Under the pieces are notes generated by a model, which made no database searches, was not told the origin of the DNA, and saw only the letters and a list, made by a program, of their open reading frames with translations. A DNA stretch of 64,000 nucleotides, taken from the NCBI RefSeq assembly GCF_003269035.1, contig NZ_QLTK01000015.1, forward strand, positions 1 to 64,000. The letters run 5' to 3'. The stretch's first letter is position 1. The number at the start of each line of letters is the position of its first letter. Source of the stretch: Paraburkholderia bryophila. GTDB taxonomy: Bacteria > Pseudomonadota > Gammaproteobacteria > Burkholderiales > Burkholderiaceae. The translations under genes and the position numbers were made by a program. Below are positions 1 to 7,748 of the stretch, in pieces.

Positions 1-44
1 ACCCAGACACCCACCGAATAACCCGCAAAGCTGGTCCAACGGGT

Positions 45-94
45 GGGTCAGAATTCAATGCAAATCCCGGGTCAGGATTCCGTGCAAATCAACA
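45..94. repeat. Tandem terminal-type repeats, probable IS21-family element end
   Basis: Two 22-bp direct repeats lie at 45-66 and 69-90. Both begin GGGTCAG and end TGCAAATC, and they differ at only a few central positions. Multiple terminal repeats of this look, with the element ending in CA, are typical of IS21-family ends, as I recall from Burkholderia elements. The second repeat is followed by AACA at 91-94, a plausible outer end. No istA or istB is visible, so either the transposase genes lie left of the window or only a remnant survives. Confidence 0.5.
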
Positions 95-184
95 GAAGAG
101 CTACTGCGATATGCCGCACAGTTCAAGATAGTGGTTCGGTTCGAGTCCCCATCTGACGCGATGCCCGGCACCACGGGGGCGCTA

Positions 185-925
185 ATGGCAGAACGGGCAA
201 CACTCTGGGAGCTCCGCGAGCCCGCGCATTTGTTCGGTGAAGGGTTCAGCCGTGAGATGAGAGCCCTGACTACCTTGAGCCGGTATCTGGAGTTCGATAC
301 CTGGACGCCTGAAGCCGCAGCTATGCTCATTTGCGGCCTTCAGGCCCCCATCATTGACGGCCAGCTATGCGTGGAGATTCCCGAAAAAGGCGCAATGGGG
401 CTCGATAATTGTTTCATCACGGATAGCCAAGACCCGTTTCACGAGGCAAAACGAGTGCTGGGTATTTGGCGTAGCCAAGAGAATCCACCTACCAGGGTGC
501 GTCTGCTCGAATTCATCCGCTGGTGTCAGACGAGAGGTTTCGATACTTCCTGGCTGCGAAGCATCGAGGAGGACGCGGTCAACAGGGAGCGAGAGGTAGC
601 CCTGCTGTCACCGGACGGTCTTCCAGTAAAAGAGGACGGCCAAACATGCAGCTCAACACCAAGGTCCATCACAAAGCACGCCATCGGGACACGCAGTAAT
701 CCCCTCAGGGCGGTCATTGAAAAAGCCAAGTCTTCGGCCGCAGACCCGAGCGACATTCACTCGGTCTGGGCCTCCCTCGTGAAACTGGCACAGAACACCA
801 ACCGTCCGGCCCCGTTGCTTGGCTATGCAGACGTCGAGGGCGTCAAGTGGGACGCTAACGGAACTGTAAAATTCTTCACGAAGAAGAACCTAGCGGACCG
901 TATGCGGCGCGCTAACACTCGCTAG
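185..925 (+). CDS. Hypothetical protein next to IS remnant
   Basis: An ORF of 246 codons that I do not recognise. The ATG at 185 is preferred because GGGGGC lies just upstream; an in-frame GTG at 131 would add 18 residues. The protein is soluble, with no signal peptide or membrane segment. Its N-terminal half is helical and rich in Trp and Arg. A polar linker follows around residues 150-175, then a short basic C-terminal segment ending in KKNLADRMRRA. Position beside an insertion-element end suggests an accessory island gene. Codon use is less extreme in G+C at third positions than in the core genes further right. Confidence 0.55.
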   Translation: MAERATLWELREPAHLFGEGFSREMRALTTLSRYLEFDTWTPEAAAMLICGLQAPIIDGQLCVEIPEKGAMGLDNCFITDSQDPFHEAKRVLGIWRSQENPPTRVRLLEFIRWCQTRGFDTSWLRSIEEDAVNREREVALLSPDGLPVKEDGQTCSSTPRSITKHAIGTRSNPLRAVIEKAKSSAADPSDIHSVWASLVKLAQNTNRPAPLLGYADVEGVKWDANGTVKFFTKKNLADRMRRANTR

Positions 926-1032
926 GGCGCGCAAAGCCTCGCCGTAGTGCGCGCCTATCGGGGAAAGCGAAGATATGCAAAAAAATCCGTAGCACCTCAA
1001 TTCAACGCCGGTAGGCGGAAAGGTGATACGAG

Positions 1033-1320
1033 ATGCGCAAGCAGCAACCAACGGATGTTTTAGCAAGAACGGTACAGGGAGAGCGGCAGGTACGTCGGCA
1101 TACTTTCCGTGTCGTGGAAATTGCCGCGCTCATTGATGCGTGTGGCCACTTCGTGGCTCAACTCGACGCGCATCAGGTGGGTGCCGCTATCAGCCTCTGC
1201 GTCGTGGCCTTAGCGGCCTCCGGCGCTGTGGCCGTTGCCTTAGCCTTGACGCTGCGTGCTGCGCTGGCTGCGTGTGGGCGCGTATCGACAAGAAAAGGGC
1301 GAAGTCGGTGCGGACGATAG
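1033..1320 (+). CDS. Small putative membrane protein, unrecognised
   Basis: A 95-codon ORF whose ATG is preceded by GAAAGGTG at a good ribosome-binding distance. The N-terminal half is polar. Residues around 48-82 form a long Ala/Val/Leu stretch that could make one or two transmembrane helices. A basic tail (STRKGRSRCGR) follows. No family is recognised. It lies between the unrecognised upstream gene and a long stretch without genes, so it may be part of the same accessory segment. The overlapping ORFs in other frames are less convincing. Confidence 0.35.
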   Translation: MRKQQPTDVLARTVQGERQVRRHTFRVVEIAALIDACGHFVAQLDAHQVGAAISLCVVALAASGAVAVALALTLRAALAACGRVSTRKGRSRCGR

Positions 1321-2078
1321 CCATCAGCCTGTTACCAAGGAAACGCGCCGCCTGACTTGCTGGAAAGAGCGACATGCCCAGAGCTCGGGAAGGAACGTCG
1401 AGGTTCCAGCCTACGCGTCGCTCCCGATTTTTTCTGGCAAAGCTGCGGCATTAGGCTGCGCCGCGCCTGTACCGAGAAGAAGCGTTCCGTTGCGGTGCTC
1501 CTCCTGCGATTGCTCTCAAAACTGGCGGTCGCGAACTCGGATTCTTTGCTGAATTCACACAACACAGAAAAAGCGTTCCGCGCCCCGTTCGGTAAGGTTT
1601 TGAGGAGATTTTGCCCCCTACTACGGAACACATTTACGACAGGTCACGGAACGCTTTCGTTTGGTGCGAACAACACCTTGCGACGCGAGAACCTCTCTTG
1701 CTCCACCGTCACCGAGTCCGCCAGATTCCACGTTTTGTCTGCATCGCGCTGAAAGAGGTCAACGACTGCGTTATTGGGTGTGTCTGAAGAGCACAGTAGC
1801 CTGCCGATAAAATACAAAAAAACTACTTACATAAAAATTCAATAGCTCCCGCACTGAGAATCCGATGTTCTCCGGTTACGAGGCAATCTACGGTCACGGT
1901 AAGAGCTCGACAGACTTTATCGTCGCCCGACAGACTTAATTGTTTCCTATCACCTATCGCCCACATAGCCAGTAGTGTCTTCAAGCATATCGTCAAAATA
2001 CGATATATGATTCGTCTTGTAGCGATGCAGGTGCATGGGCGCCAACCGGCGTTCCACGCCTGCGTGTTGTTGGCAACC
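1321..2078. other. Gene-poor stretch with AAGCGTTCCG repeats
   Basis: About 760 bp without a convincing gene. The 10-mer AAGCGTTCCG occurs at 1480-1489 and 1571-1580, and inverted at 1647-1656. The last two extend to an 11-bp inverted repeat (1570-1580 and 1647-1657). An unusually A+T-rich patch lies near 1800-1850. The right end holds the probable operator of the downstream ArsR gene. Several ORFs of 60-130 codons overlap here on both strands, but none has a good start site or recognisable sequence. Confidence 0.4.
1987..2006. promoter_or_regulatory. Inverted repeat, probable ArsR operator
   Basis: ATATCGT (1987-1993) and ACGATAT (2000-2006) form a perfect 7-bp inverted repeat with a 6-bp spacer. 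Such A/T-rich dyads are typical ArsR-family operators. It lies about 70 bp before the chosen start of the ArsR-like gene, consistent with autoregulation of the regulator-reductase pair. Confidence 0.45.
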
Positions 2079-2396
2079 ATGCAACCGACCCGAACGACGC
2101 CCGACATCGACGCGATTCACAAAGCGCTGGCCAACCCGTTACGCCGGGAGATTCTCGGCTGGCTGCGGGAACCGTATGCGCATTTCGCCGATCAGGAATT
2201 GACGCTCGACCATGGCGTATGCGCCGGCAAGATCGACGCACGTTGCGGTCTGTCGCAGTCCACCGTGTCGGCGCACCTCGCGGCATTGCAGCGCGCGGGC
2301 CTCGTCACGTCGAAGCGGGTTGGCCAGTGGGTGTTTTTCAAACGCAATGAGCCCGTCATTCAAGCCTTTCTCGAACACATGAACGAGCAGCTTTGA
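2079..2396 (+). CDS. ArsR-family transcriptional regulator
   Basis: A 105-residue winged helix-turn-helix repressor. The N-terminal helix reads HKALANPLRREIL, and the recognition helix region (LSQSTVSAHLAALQRAGLV) is classic ArsR/SmtB. Two cysteines flank the HTH entry (GVCAGKI and DARCG), which might sense thiol-reactive compounds; that is inference. I chose the ATG at 2079 because the earlier in-frame ATG at 2007 overlaps the probable operator dyad. It sits about 80 bp before a flavin-dependent alkene reductase, so it probably represses that gene and itself. Confidence 0.8.
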   Translation: MQPTRTTPDIDAIHKALANPLRREILGWLREPYAHFADQELTLDHGVCAGKIDARCGLSQSTVSAHLAALQRAGLVTSKRVGQWVFFKRNEPVIQAFLEHMNEQL

Positions 2397-2479
2397 GGGT
2401 TTCATCCGCGTCAGCACGCCTTTTTCATCACGTCTTTTTTCAGGCCGGGCCACAAGCTCGTCGCCGAAGGTGAACTCTT

Positions 2480-3541
2480 ATGCCGACTCTTTTCGATCCG
2501 CTTCAAATTGGCGATATCACGCTGTCGAACCGCATCATCATGGCGCCGCTCACGCGCCAGCGCGCTGAAGAAATCCGCGTGCCGAACGCGTTGATGGCGC
2601 GTTACTACGCCGAGCGCGCAAGCGCTGGCCTGATCATCAGCGAAGCCACCTCGGTCACCCCGCAAGGCGTGGGCTACGCCGACACGCCGGGCATCTGGTC
2701 GCAGGAACAGGTTGAAGGCTGGAAGCTCGTCACGAAGGCCGTGCATGACGCCGGTGGCAAGATCTTTCTGCAACTGTGGCACGTCGGCCGTATTTCGGAT
2801 CCGATGTTCCTCAACGGCGAATTGCCCGTGGCGCCGAGCGCGATCGCCGCGCAGGGGCATGTGAGCCTGGTGCGCCCGGAACGTCCGTTCGTTACGCCGC
2901 GCGCGCTGGAACTCAACGAAATCGCCGGTCTGGTCGACGCGTACCGCAAAGGCGCCGAGAACGCGAAGACGGCCGGTTTCGACGGGGTTGAAGTGCACGG
3001 CGCGAACGGCTATCTGCTCGACCAGTTCCTGCAGGACAGCACCAACCAGCGCACCGACGCCTACGGCGGTCCGATCGAAAACCGCGCGCGTCTGCTGCTG
3101 GAAGTCACCGATGCATGCATCGAAGTGTGGGGCGCGAATCGCGTGGGCATGCACCTCGCACCGCGTCGCGACGCGCACGACATGGGCGACTCCGATCCGG
3201 CAGCAACGTTCGGTTATGTGGCTCGCGAACTCGGCAAGCGCAAGATCGCGTTCATCGCGGCCCGTGAAGCGCTTGGCGACGACCGCCTCGGCCCGCAACT
3301 GAAGCAGGCCTTCGGCGGCCCGTACATCGCCAACGAAAAATTCACCAGGGAAAGCGCGCAACACGTGCTCGACGCGGGTGAAGCAGACGCGGTGGCATGG
3401 GGTCAACTGTTCATCGCGAACCCGGATCTGGTGCGCCGCTTCGAAACGAATGCCCCGCTGAACCAGCCGAATCCGGCGACGTACTATGCGCGCGGTGAAA
3501 CCGGGTATGTGGATTATCCGACGCTGGAAACCGTGGAATAA
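2480..3541 (+). CDS. Alkene reductase, old yellow enzyme family (NemA/XenA-like)
   Basis: A 353-residue FMN-dependent TIM-barrel reductase, close to the usual length of NemA-type enzymes. The substrate-binding pair and proton donor are visible in VHGANGYLL as His173, Asn176 and Tyr178. QRTDAYGG and PIENRARLL are also family hallmarks. These cytosolic enzymes reduce activated C=C bonds of maleimides, enones and nitro compounds with NAD(P)H. The start ATG follows GAAGGTGAA. It lies downstream of an ArsR repressor and ends at a strong terminator, so the two genes look like one inducible detoxification unit. Specific substrate not predictable. Confidence 0.9.
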   Translation: MPTLFDPLQIGDITLSNRIIMAPLTRQRAEEIRVPNALMARYYAERASAGLIISEATSVTPQGVGYADTPGIWSQEQVEGWKLVTKAVHDAGGKIFLQLWHVGRISDPMFLNGELPVAPSAIAAQGHVSLVRPERPFVTPRALELNEIAGLVDAYRKGAENAKTAGFDGVEVHGANGYLLDQFLQDSTNQRTDAYGGPIENRARLLLEVTDACIEVWGANRVGMHLAPRRDAHDMGDSDPAATFGYVARELGKRKIAFIAAREALGDDRLGPQLKQAFGGPYIANEKFTRESAQHVLDAGEADAVAWGQLFIANPDLVRRFETNAPLNQPNPATYYARGETGYVDYPTLETVE

Positions 3542-3614
3542 GCGGGTGGAATAAGCGGGTGGAATGAGCGCCTGCTACGTGGCAGCGCGCTCGCTGTAGC
3601 AAGCCGTAAAACGA

Positions 3615-3667
3615 CGCGGTGGATGTGACCGGAAAGAAATAACGGTCACATCCGCCGCGTTTTTCTT
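3615..3667 (+). terminator. Rho-independent terminator after alkene reductase
   Basis: A 17-bp stem pairs 3615-3631 with 3643-3659, with one G-T pair and an 11-nt loop, and is followed by TTTTTCTTT. It closes the reductase transcript. Confidence 0.85.
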
Positions 3668-3742
3668 TGCGCTGCCGCCCGCGTGCTTCATTCGCACCGC
3701 CTCACGCGCCGTCAACATCGGCAAGCCGCAACCCACCCCACC

Positions 3743-4270
3743 TCAAGCCAGATCGCGCCGCATGAACACGCGTTTCGATTCGTCGAGCCCGCGCGCGATA
3801 TGCGCGTCGCGCCGTTCGATCAGATGCGCGTCGAGGTCCGCTGTTTCGATATCGCGAAACCCGAGCCGTCGATAGTACGGCGCGTTCCACGGCACCTCGC
3901 GATAGGTGGACAGAATCAGTTGCGTGAGCTGCCGGTCCGATGCGTGTTGCGCGACCTGCTCGATCAACGCCGCGCCGATACGGCGCCCCGCATGCGACGT
4001 CAGCACATCGAGTTCCTGAATATAGATGCGCGTGGGTTGCGGTTCGAACATAACGAAACCAACGCGCGTCGCATTGGCATCGACGGCGACGATGATCTCG
4101 CGCGCGGCGATCTTGTTCTCGACACGCTCGATGTCCATCGGCGGCGCATCGGCAATGCCCGTCAAGCCGACGCTGGCGAAACGCTGACCGGCTTCGAATT
4201 CGATGGCGCGGATCGCGTTCGCATCGGGCGGCGCGGCAAAACGGAAAGTGACGGAAGAAGCTTGTGGCAT
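3743..4270 (-). CDS. GNAT family N-acetyltransferase
   Basis: A 175-residue GCN5-related acetyltransferase. The acetyl-CoA binding motif A is visible as ELDVLTSHAGRRIGAALIE. The preceding strand reads GFVMFEPQP, and APYYRRLGF is the usual C-terminal motif B. Substrate cannot be read from sequence; small-molecule or protein amino groups are typical. It is divergent from the DedA gene with about 140 bp between, which probably holds both promoters. Confidence 0.85.
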   Translation of the reverse strand: MPQASSVTFRFAAPPDANAIRAIEFEAGQRFASVGLTGIADAPPMDIERVENKIAAREIIVAVDANATRVGFVMFEPQPTRIYIQELDVLTSHAGRRIGAALIEQVAQHASDRQLTQLILSTYREVPWNAPYYRRLGFRDIETADLDAHLIERRDAHIARGLDESKRVFMRRDLA

Positions 4271-4408
4271 AAAGGTTTCGCAGGTTTGTTTCCGGTTTTA
4301 TTTGCGCGTGACACAGCGCGATATTGACATCTCTCCAAGGAAATAGACAGGTACTCGCGCCGCCACCGGGCTACACTCCCGAACATCCCAATTCCCCCGC
4401 GCCCCGAG

Positions 4409-5056
4409 ATGGATCTGATGCATGTGTTGCAGGTCGCCCTGCACTTCGACCAGCACCTGAGCGGTCTGATCGTGCAATACGGCACCGCCGTTTACGCGAT
4501 GCTGTTTCTCGTGATATTCGTCGAGATCGGTTTTCTGCCGCTGTTCTTCTTGCCCGGCGATCCGCTGATTTTCATTTGCGGCGGCCTCGCGGCGACCGGT
4601 GCGCTGAACGTCTGGCTCGTGATTCCCGTGCTGTTCGCGGCCACTGTCGCCGGCAGCATCGTCGACTATGCGATTGGCCGTGCAATCGGCGAAAAGGTTT
4701 ACACCGCCGACTATCGCTGGCTCGACAAGAACGCACTGCGCAAGGCGCATGTGTTTTACGAAGCGCGTGGCGGACTGACGTTTCTGCTGTCGCCGTTCAT
4801 TGCGGTGGTGCGGACCTTTGCGCCGTTCGTCGCGGGCGTTTCGCGCATGACGTTCGCGCGTTTCCTGTCGTTCGTCAGCGCGGGCGCGGCGCTGTGGATC
4901 GTGTCGTTGGTGACGGCCGGTTATCTGTTCGGCAATGTGCCCCTGGTGCGCGATCATATGAGTTCGATCGTGTTGCTGGGTGTGGGGCTTGGTGTCGGGT
5001 CGTTGCTGGTGAGTGCGGTGTGGCGGTTCGTGAATCGGCGCTGGCGCGCTCGCTGA
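4409..5056 (+). CDS. DedA family membrane protein
   Basis: A 215-residue integral membrane protein of the DedA/SNARE-associated family. Characteristic features are the re-entrant segment with FFLPGDPLIF, the small-residue motif GSIVDYAIGRAIG, and a second segment containing PFIAVVRTFAPFVAG with the conserved arginine. DedA proteins are linked to undecaprenyl-phosphate and lipid flipping and to envelope proton-motive-force homeostasis. Start ATG at 4409; a second Met three codons later is possible. The LysE-type gene follows after 17 bp, probably co-transcribed. Confidence 0.88.
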   Translation: MDLMHVLQVALHFDQHLSGLIVQYGTAVYAMLFLVIFVEIGFLPLFFLPGDPLIFICGGLAATGALNVWLVIPVLFAATVAGSIVDYAIGRAIGEKVYTADYRWLDKNALRKAHVFYEARGGLTFLLSPFIAVVRTFAPFVAGVSRMTFARFLSFVSAGAALWIVSLVTAGYLFGNVPLVRDHMSSIVLLGVGLGVGSLLVSAVWRFVNRRWRAR

Positions 5057-5073
5057 TTTTTTCGGAGATTGTG

Positions 5074-5685
5074 ATGACAGTATCGGCTTTGCTGGTTTTT
5101 GCCGTGGCGTTGATCGTCGTGGCCGGCACCCCAGGCCCCAGCGTTGCCGCGCTGGTAGCGCGCGTGCTGACCAATGGCTTTCGCGACGTGCTGCCGTTTC
5201 TCGCCGCCATGTGGCTGGGCGAAGCGCTGTGGCTCACCTGCGCGGTCGCCGGACTCGCGGTGCTCGCGCGCAGCTTTGGCATGCTGTTCGTCGTTTTGAA
5301 GTTCGCCGGCGTAGCGTACCTGCTATTTCTCGCATGGAAGATGTGGCGCGCGCCGGCGAACGTCGCGGGCGACGACTTGCCACGCGGCCAGTCGCCGTGG
5401 CGCATGTTCGTTGCCGGGCTGCTCGTTACGCTTGGCAACCCGAAGATCATGATGTTCTATCTCGCACTGCTGCCAACCATCATCGATCTGTCGCGCGTCG
5501 GCACGCTCGCGTGGTTGGAACTGACGCTCACCATGCTGTTCGTGCTGATGACGGCGGATTTCGCGTGGGCGTTGCTCGCTACGCGCGCGCGTAAATTGCT
5601 GACCACGCGGCGCGCGGTCAGAATCAGCAACCGCGCGAGCGCGACGGTGATGGCGAGCGTGGCGGCGGCGATTGCTACGCGGTGA
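5074..5685 (+). CDS. LysE/RhtB family amino-acid exporter
   Basis: A 203-residue polytopic membrane protein with about six helices. The family signature near the N-terminus, AGTPGPSVAALVAR, is clear, as is the central GNPKIMMFYLALLP. Members export amino acids or related small molecules. ATG at 5074 is chosen over the longer in-frame extension that covers the DedA gene in another frame; a GTG lies one codon earlier. It follows the DedA gene by 17 bp. No adjacent LysR-type regulator suggests a substrate. Confidence 0.85.
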   Translation: MTVSALLVFAVALIVVAGTPGPSVAALVARVLTNGFRDVLPFLAAMWLGEALWLTCAVAGLAVLARSFGMLFVVLKFAGVAYLLFLAWKMWRAPANVAGDDLPRGQSPWRMFVAGLLVTLGNPKIMMFYLALLPTIIDLSRVGTLAWLELTLTMLFVLMTADFAWALLATRARKLLTTRRAVRISNRASATVMASVAAAIATR

Positions 5686-5816
5686 GCCGCGGTGATAGTG
5701 TGGCTTTGGACCGACGACGTCGGCTGTTCGCATCGTTGCGAATCACGCTCGGCAAACAACATCGCAGCCAGTTCGCATAACCAACCATTTTCAGAATGAA
5801 TTCAGACTGACTCCCG

Positions 5817-6053
5817 TTGCGCGCGTCTACGATTTCGTCTTACATTACGGTCCTCCAAAACACGTTCGTGCATGGCGTGCGGCGCGGCAATTTCCGCCTC
5901 CATCCCGACGGCCGATTCGGCATCAACGAAGGATGCATCGCCATACAGTCTCCCGCGAGATTCGACCAATTGCGTGCGTATCTGATGGCGCAAGACGCCA
6001 AAGCTATTCCCGGCACCAACATCCGATATTTCGGCACGGTAGACGTACGATGA
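5817..6053 (+). pseudogene. Truncated DUF2778 (Tlde1-like L,D-transpeptidase fold) fragment
   Basis: A 78-codon open frame matching the C-terminal half of DUF2778 proteins. It has the HGV-RRGNFRLHPDG segment, then INEGCIAI and a VPGT-like ending (IPGTNIRYFGTVDV). The presumed catalytic His (FRLHP) and Cys (EGC) are both kept, but the N-terminal half is missing. The frame opens only with TTG at 5817, right after an in-frame TGA at 5808. Intact relatives are roughly twice as long and include type VI effectors that attack peptidoglycan (Tlde1). The stop overlaps the next gene's ATG (ATGA), the usual arrangement of an effector-immunity pair. I call it a remnant; a short expressed form cannot be excluded. 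Confidence 0.6.
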
Positions 6054-6310
6054 AAACCCTACTGCGCGGCCTATTAGCAATCGCCTTGACCGTACCCGTT
6101 TTCCTCGGCATCGCACCGATCAACGCCCTGCTCGCGTGGCTATACAGCGAGAGCGGATATCAGGCGCTTGGCCCGCTGTTCCATCTGTTTTGCACGGTCG
6201 GCGTAGAAGGCCACGAAAGCGTGATAACAAGCCTGCTGCTCACTCTGAGTTTCGTCCTCTCCGCGCTCATCGTGTGGCTCGGTGCCGCTTTGCTAAGCCG
6301 CAGGCGGTAG
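6050..6310 (+). CDS. Small membrane protein, possible immunity partner of DUF2778 remnant
   Basis: An 86-residue protein with two clear hydrophobic segments: residues 5-32 (LLRGLLAIALTVPVFLGIAP and on) and about 60-82. A central loop of roughly 25 residues contains His and Glu, and the C-terminus is basic (SRRR). The ATG overlaps the upstream stop by four bases, so it is translationally coupled to the DUF2778 fragment. A membrane-anchored protein facing the periplasm would suit immunity to a peptidoglycan-targeting effector, but that is inference from position. Its last 18 bp overlap the convergent SRPBCC gene. Confidence 0.65.
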   Translation: MKTLLRGLLAIALTVPVFLGIAPINALLAWLYSESGYQALGPLFHLFCTVGVEGHESVITSLLLTLSFVLSALIVWLGAALLSRRR

Positions 6311-6799
6311 ACCCCCATCCCCCACTTCCGCGCGCAACGCTGCCAGCAAAGCCTGCCACCACTCCCCATGCCGCAATAGAAACACCCGATCGGGAAAATG
6401 ATGGCGCGCCACGTGTTCCTGCGGCACCGTATCCCAGCCACGATGCTCGACGGTCACCCGCGTCTCGTCTCCCATCGCTTCGAAACGCACCTCGACATGC
6501 GTATGCTGCCCAGCGGAAAAACTCGCCTGCCGCCAGCCGAATGCCAACCGCTCGCCCGGCTCCCACGTCGTGACGCGGCCCACCTCGAACACGCTGCCGT
6601 CCGGTTGCGTTTCGATCAGGCGTCCATGGCCGTCGCCACCTTCCTCAACCGGTTCGAACGATAAAACCCCCGCTCCTTGCGGCGTGAATTGAAACAGACC
6701 ATTAGGGCGCCACCATCGGCCGATATCGCGCGTAAACACTTCGAATGCACGCAACGGCGAAGCGGCAACGCGTAACGACACCTGCACGCGCGAGCTCAT
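6293..6799 (-). CDS. SRPBCC (AHSA1-like) domain protein
   Basis: A 168-residue START-like hydrophobic-ligand domain protein. Family features are the N-terminal LRVAASPLRAFEVFTRDIGRWW, FEPVEEGGDGHGRLIE, and the late strand THVEVRFEAMGDETRVTVEHRGWD. Start ATG at 6799 overlaps the TGA of the ArsR gene (ATGA), so the two are coupled. ArsR-SRPBCC-VOC cassettes are frequent in Burkholderiales, but the small molecule they bind or degrade is generally unknown. Cytosolic. Confidence 0.85.
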   Translation of the reverse strand: MSSRVQVSLRVAASPLRAFEVFTRDIGRWWRPNGLFQFTPQGAGVLSFEPVEEGGDGHGRLIETQPDGSVFEVGRVTTWEPGERLAFGWRQASFSAGQHTHVEVRFEAMGDETRVTVEHRGWDTVPQEHVARHHFPDRVFLLRHGEWWQALLAALRAEVGDGGLPPAA

Positions 6800-7146
6800 T
6801 CCTGAGCCTCCAAATGTGCCTTGAACGACAAAAGTTGTTCGGACCACAACGCTTCGGTCTGCTCGAGCCACGCTTTCAATTCGTTCATTGGCGTCGATCG
6901 CAATACATAAAGCCGCACGCGCGCGTCGACGCTGTCGCCGCGCGATTCTTCGATCAGTTCACTCGAACGCAGCACCCGCAAGTGCCGGCTCATCGCTTGT
7001 GGCGAAAGGCCGGTGGCCTGCGCAAGTTCACCGGCGCGCATGGGTCGCCGGCTCAGCAGATCGACCACCTGACGCCGGTTCGGATCGGCCAGCGCGGCCA
7101 GCGTGCGGTCGAGCCGGTCGAGCGAAACGCTCGCGGGTAGTCCCAT
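6796..7146 (-). CDS. ArsR-family transcriptional regulator
   Basis: A 116-residue winged-HTH repressor with the usual ArsR opening LAALADPNRRQVVDLL and recognition helix SPQAMSRHLRVLRSSELIEE. No obvious metal-binding cysteines, so a metal is an unlikely effector. It lies 3 bp after the VOC gene and overlaps the SRPBCC gene by 4 bp, forming a three-gene operon. It probably autoregulates from the A/T-rich promoter upstream of the VOC gene. Confidence 0.88.
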   Translation of the reverse strand: MGLPASVSLDRLDRTLAALADPNRRQVVDLLSRRPMRAGELAQATGLSPQAMSRHLRVLRSSELIEESRGDSVDARVRLYVLRSTPMNELKAWLEQTEALWSEQLLSFKAHLEAQE

Positions 7147-7149
7147 GCG

Positions 7150-7611
7150 TTACACCCAGCCTTCGATTGTCAGTCCGCTCTCACGCTCGGCTTCTTCACG
7201 CGACACCGCGCGCACCGTCTGCCCAAAGCTCCAGACATGCCCCTCCGGATCGCGAGCCACGTACACACGATCGCCGTAAAACTGATCGGCCAATTCACGC
7301 GTAATCACCGCGCCCGCGGCGCACGCGCGAGCGCAGTGTTCGTCGATACCGTCACGTAGTTGCACGTGCACCGACTGCGTATTCTTGCCGCCGATCGACG
7401 CCGGGCTCGCCGCATCTTCCGACCATTCGCGGCAGATCATCACGTAGCTGTCGCCGAAACGCATTTCCGAATGGGCCAACTGGCCGTCGCTGTCCGTAAT
7501 GACCATCTGCCGCTCGAAGCCGAAAGCCTTTTCCAGCCAGTCGAGCGCGGCAAACGCGTCCTTGTAGTACACCGACGCCCCCAACGAAGGACGTTCAAAC
7601 GATCCGCTCAT
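7150..7611 (-). CDS. VOC (glyoxalase/bleomycin resistance) family protein
   Basis: A 153-residue vicinal-oxygen-chelate protein. Two half-domains are visible, beginning VYYKDAFAALDWLEKAFGFE and VQLRDGIDEHCARACAAGA, ending in RVYVARDPEGHVWSFGQ, which carries the conserved terminal strand. Members are metalloenzymes or ligand-binding resistance proteins. The start ATG follows AGGGAGGCAATC, a strong ribosome-binding site. First gene of the VOC-ArsR-SRPBCC operon. Confidence 0.88.
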   Translation of the reverse strand: MSGSFERPSLGASVYYKDAFAALDWLEKAFGFERQMVITDSDGQLAHSEMRFGDSYVMICREWSEDAASPASIGGKNTQSVHVQLRDGIDEHCARACAAGAVITRELADQFYGDRVYVARDPEGHVWSFGQTVRAVSREEAERESGLTIEGWV

Positions 7612-7650
7612 GATTGCCTCCCTTGATAAACCCTACGGTTAATATTTCAC

Positions 7651-7678
7651 ATTATAGTTAAATAAACCGACAAGGCAA
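7651..7678 (-). promoter_or_regulatory. Sigma70-type promoter of the VOC-ArsR-SRPBCC operon
   Basis: On the minus strand TTGCCT (7673-7678) and a perfect TATAAT (7651-7656) are separated by 16 bp. The surrounding DNA is A/T-rich with repeated GGTTTAT and TTAA motifs, which could be the ArsR operator. Confidence 0.6.
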
Positions 7679-7748
7679 GGACGGCAGGTGCAGGCGTGTT
7701 CGGCCATGACAACGGCGAACCTGCAGCGAGGCGTTACACGCCTTCCTC

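Noticed and set aside
130..160. T-arm-like sequence GGTTCGAGTCCCC suggesting a tRNA 3' end or attachment site
   Set aside because: The stem around the TTCGA loop has mismatches at two of five positions and no acceptor or anticodon arm is found upstream.
1357..1752. 131-codon open frame on the plus strand
   Set aside because: Starts without a ribosome-binding site, has no family resemblance and overlaps other equally weak frames.
1823..2107. 94-codon open frame on the minus strand across the ArsR promoter
   Set aside because: Overlaps the operator dyad and the ArsR start, and its composition is not protein-like.
4324..5073. Long in-frame extension of the LysE gene through the DedA gene
   Set aside because: The extension is an Arg/Ala-rich shadow of DedA in another frame. 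The LysE family start is at 5074.
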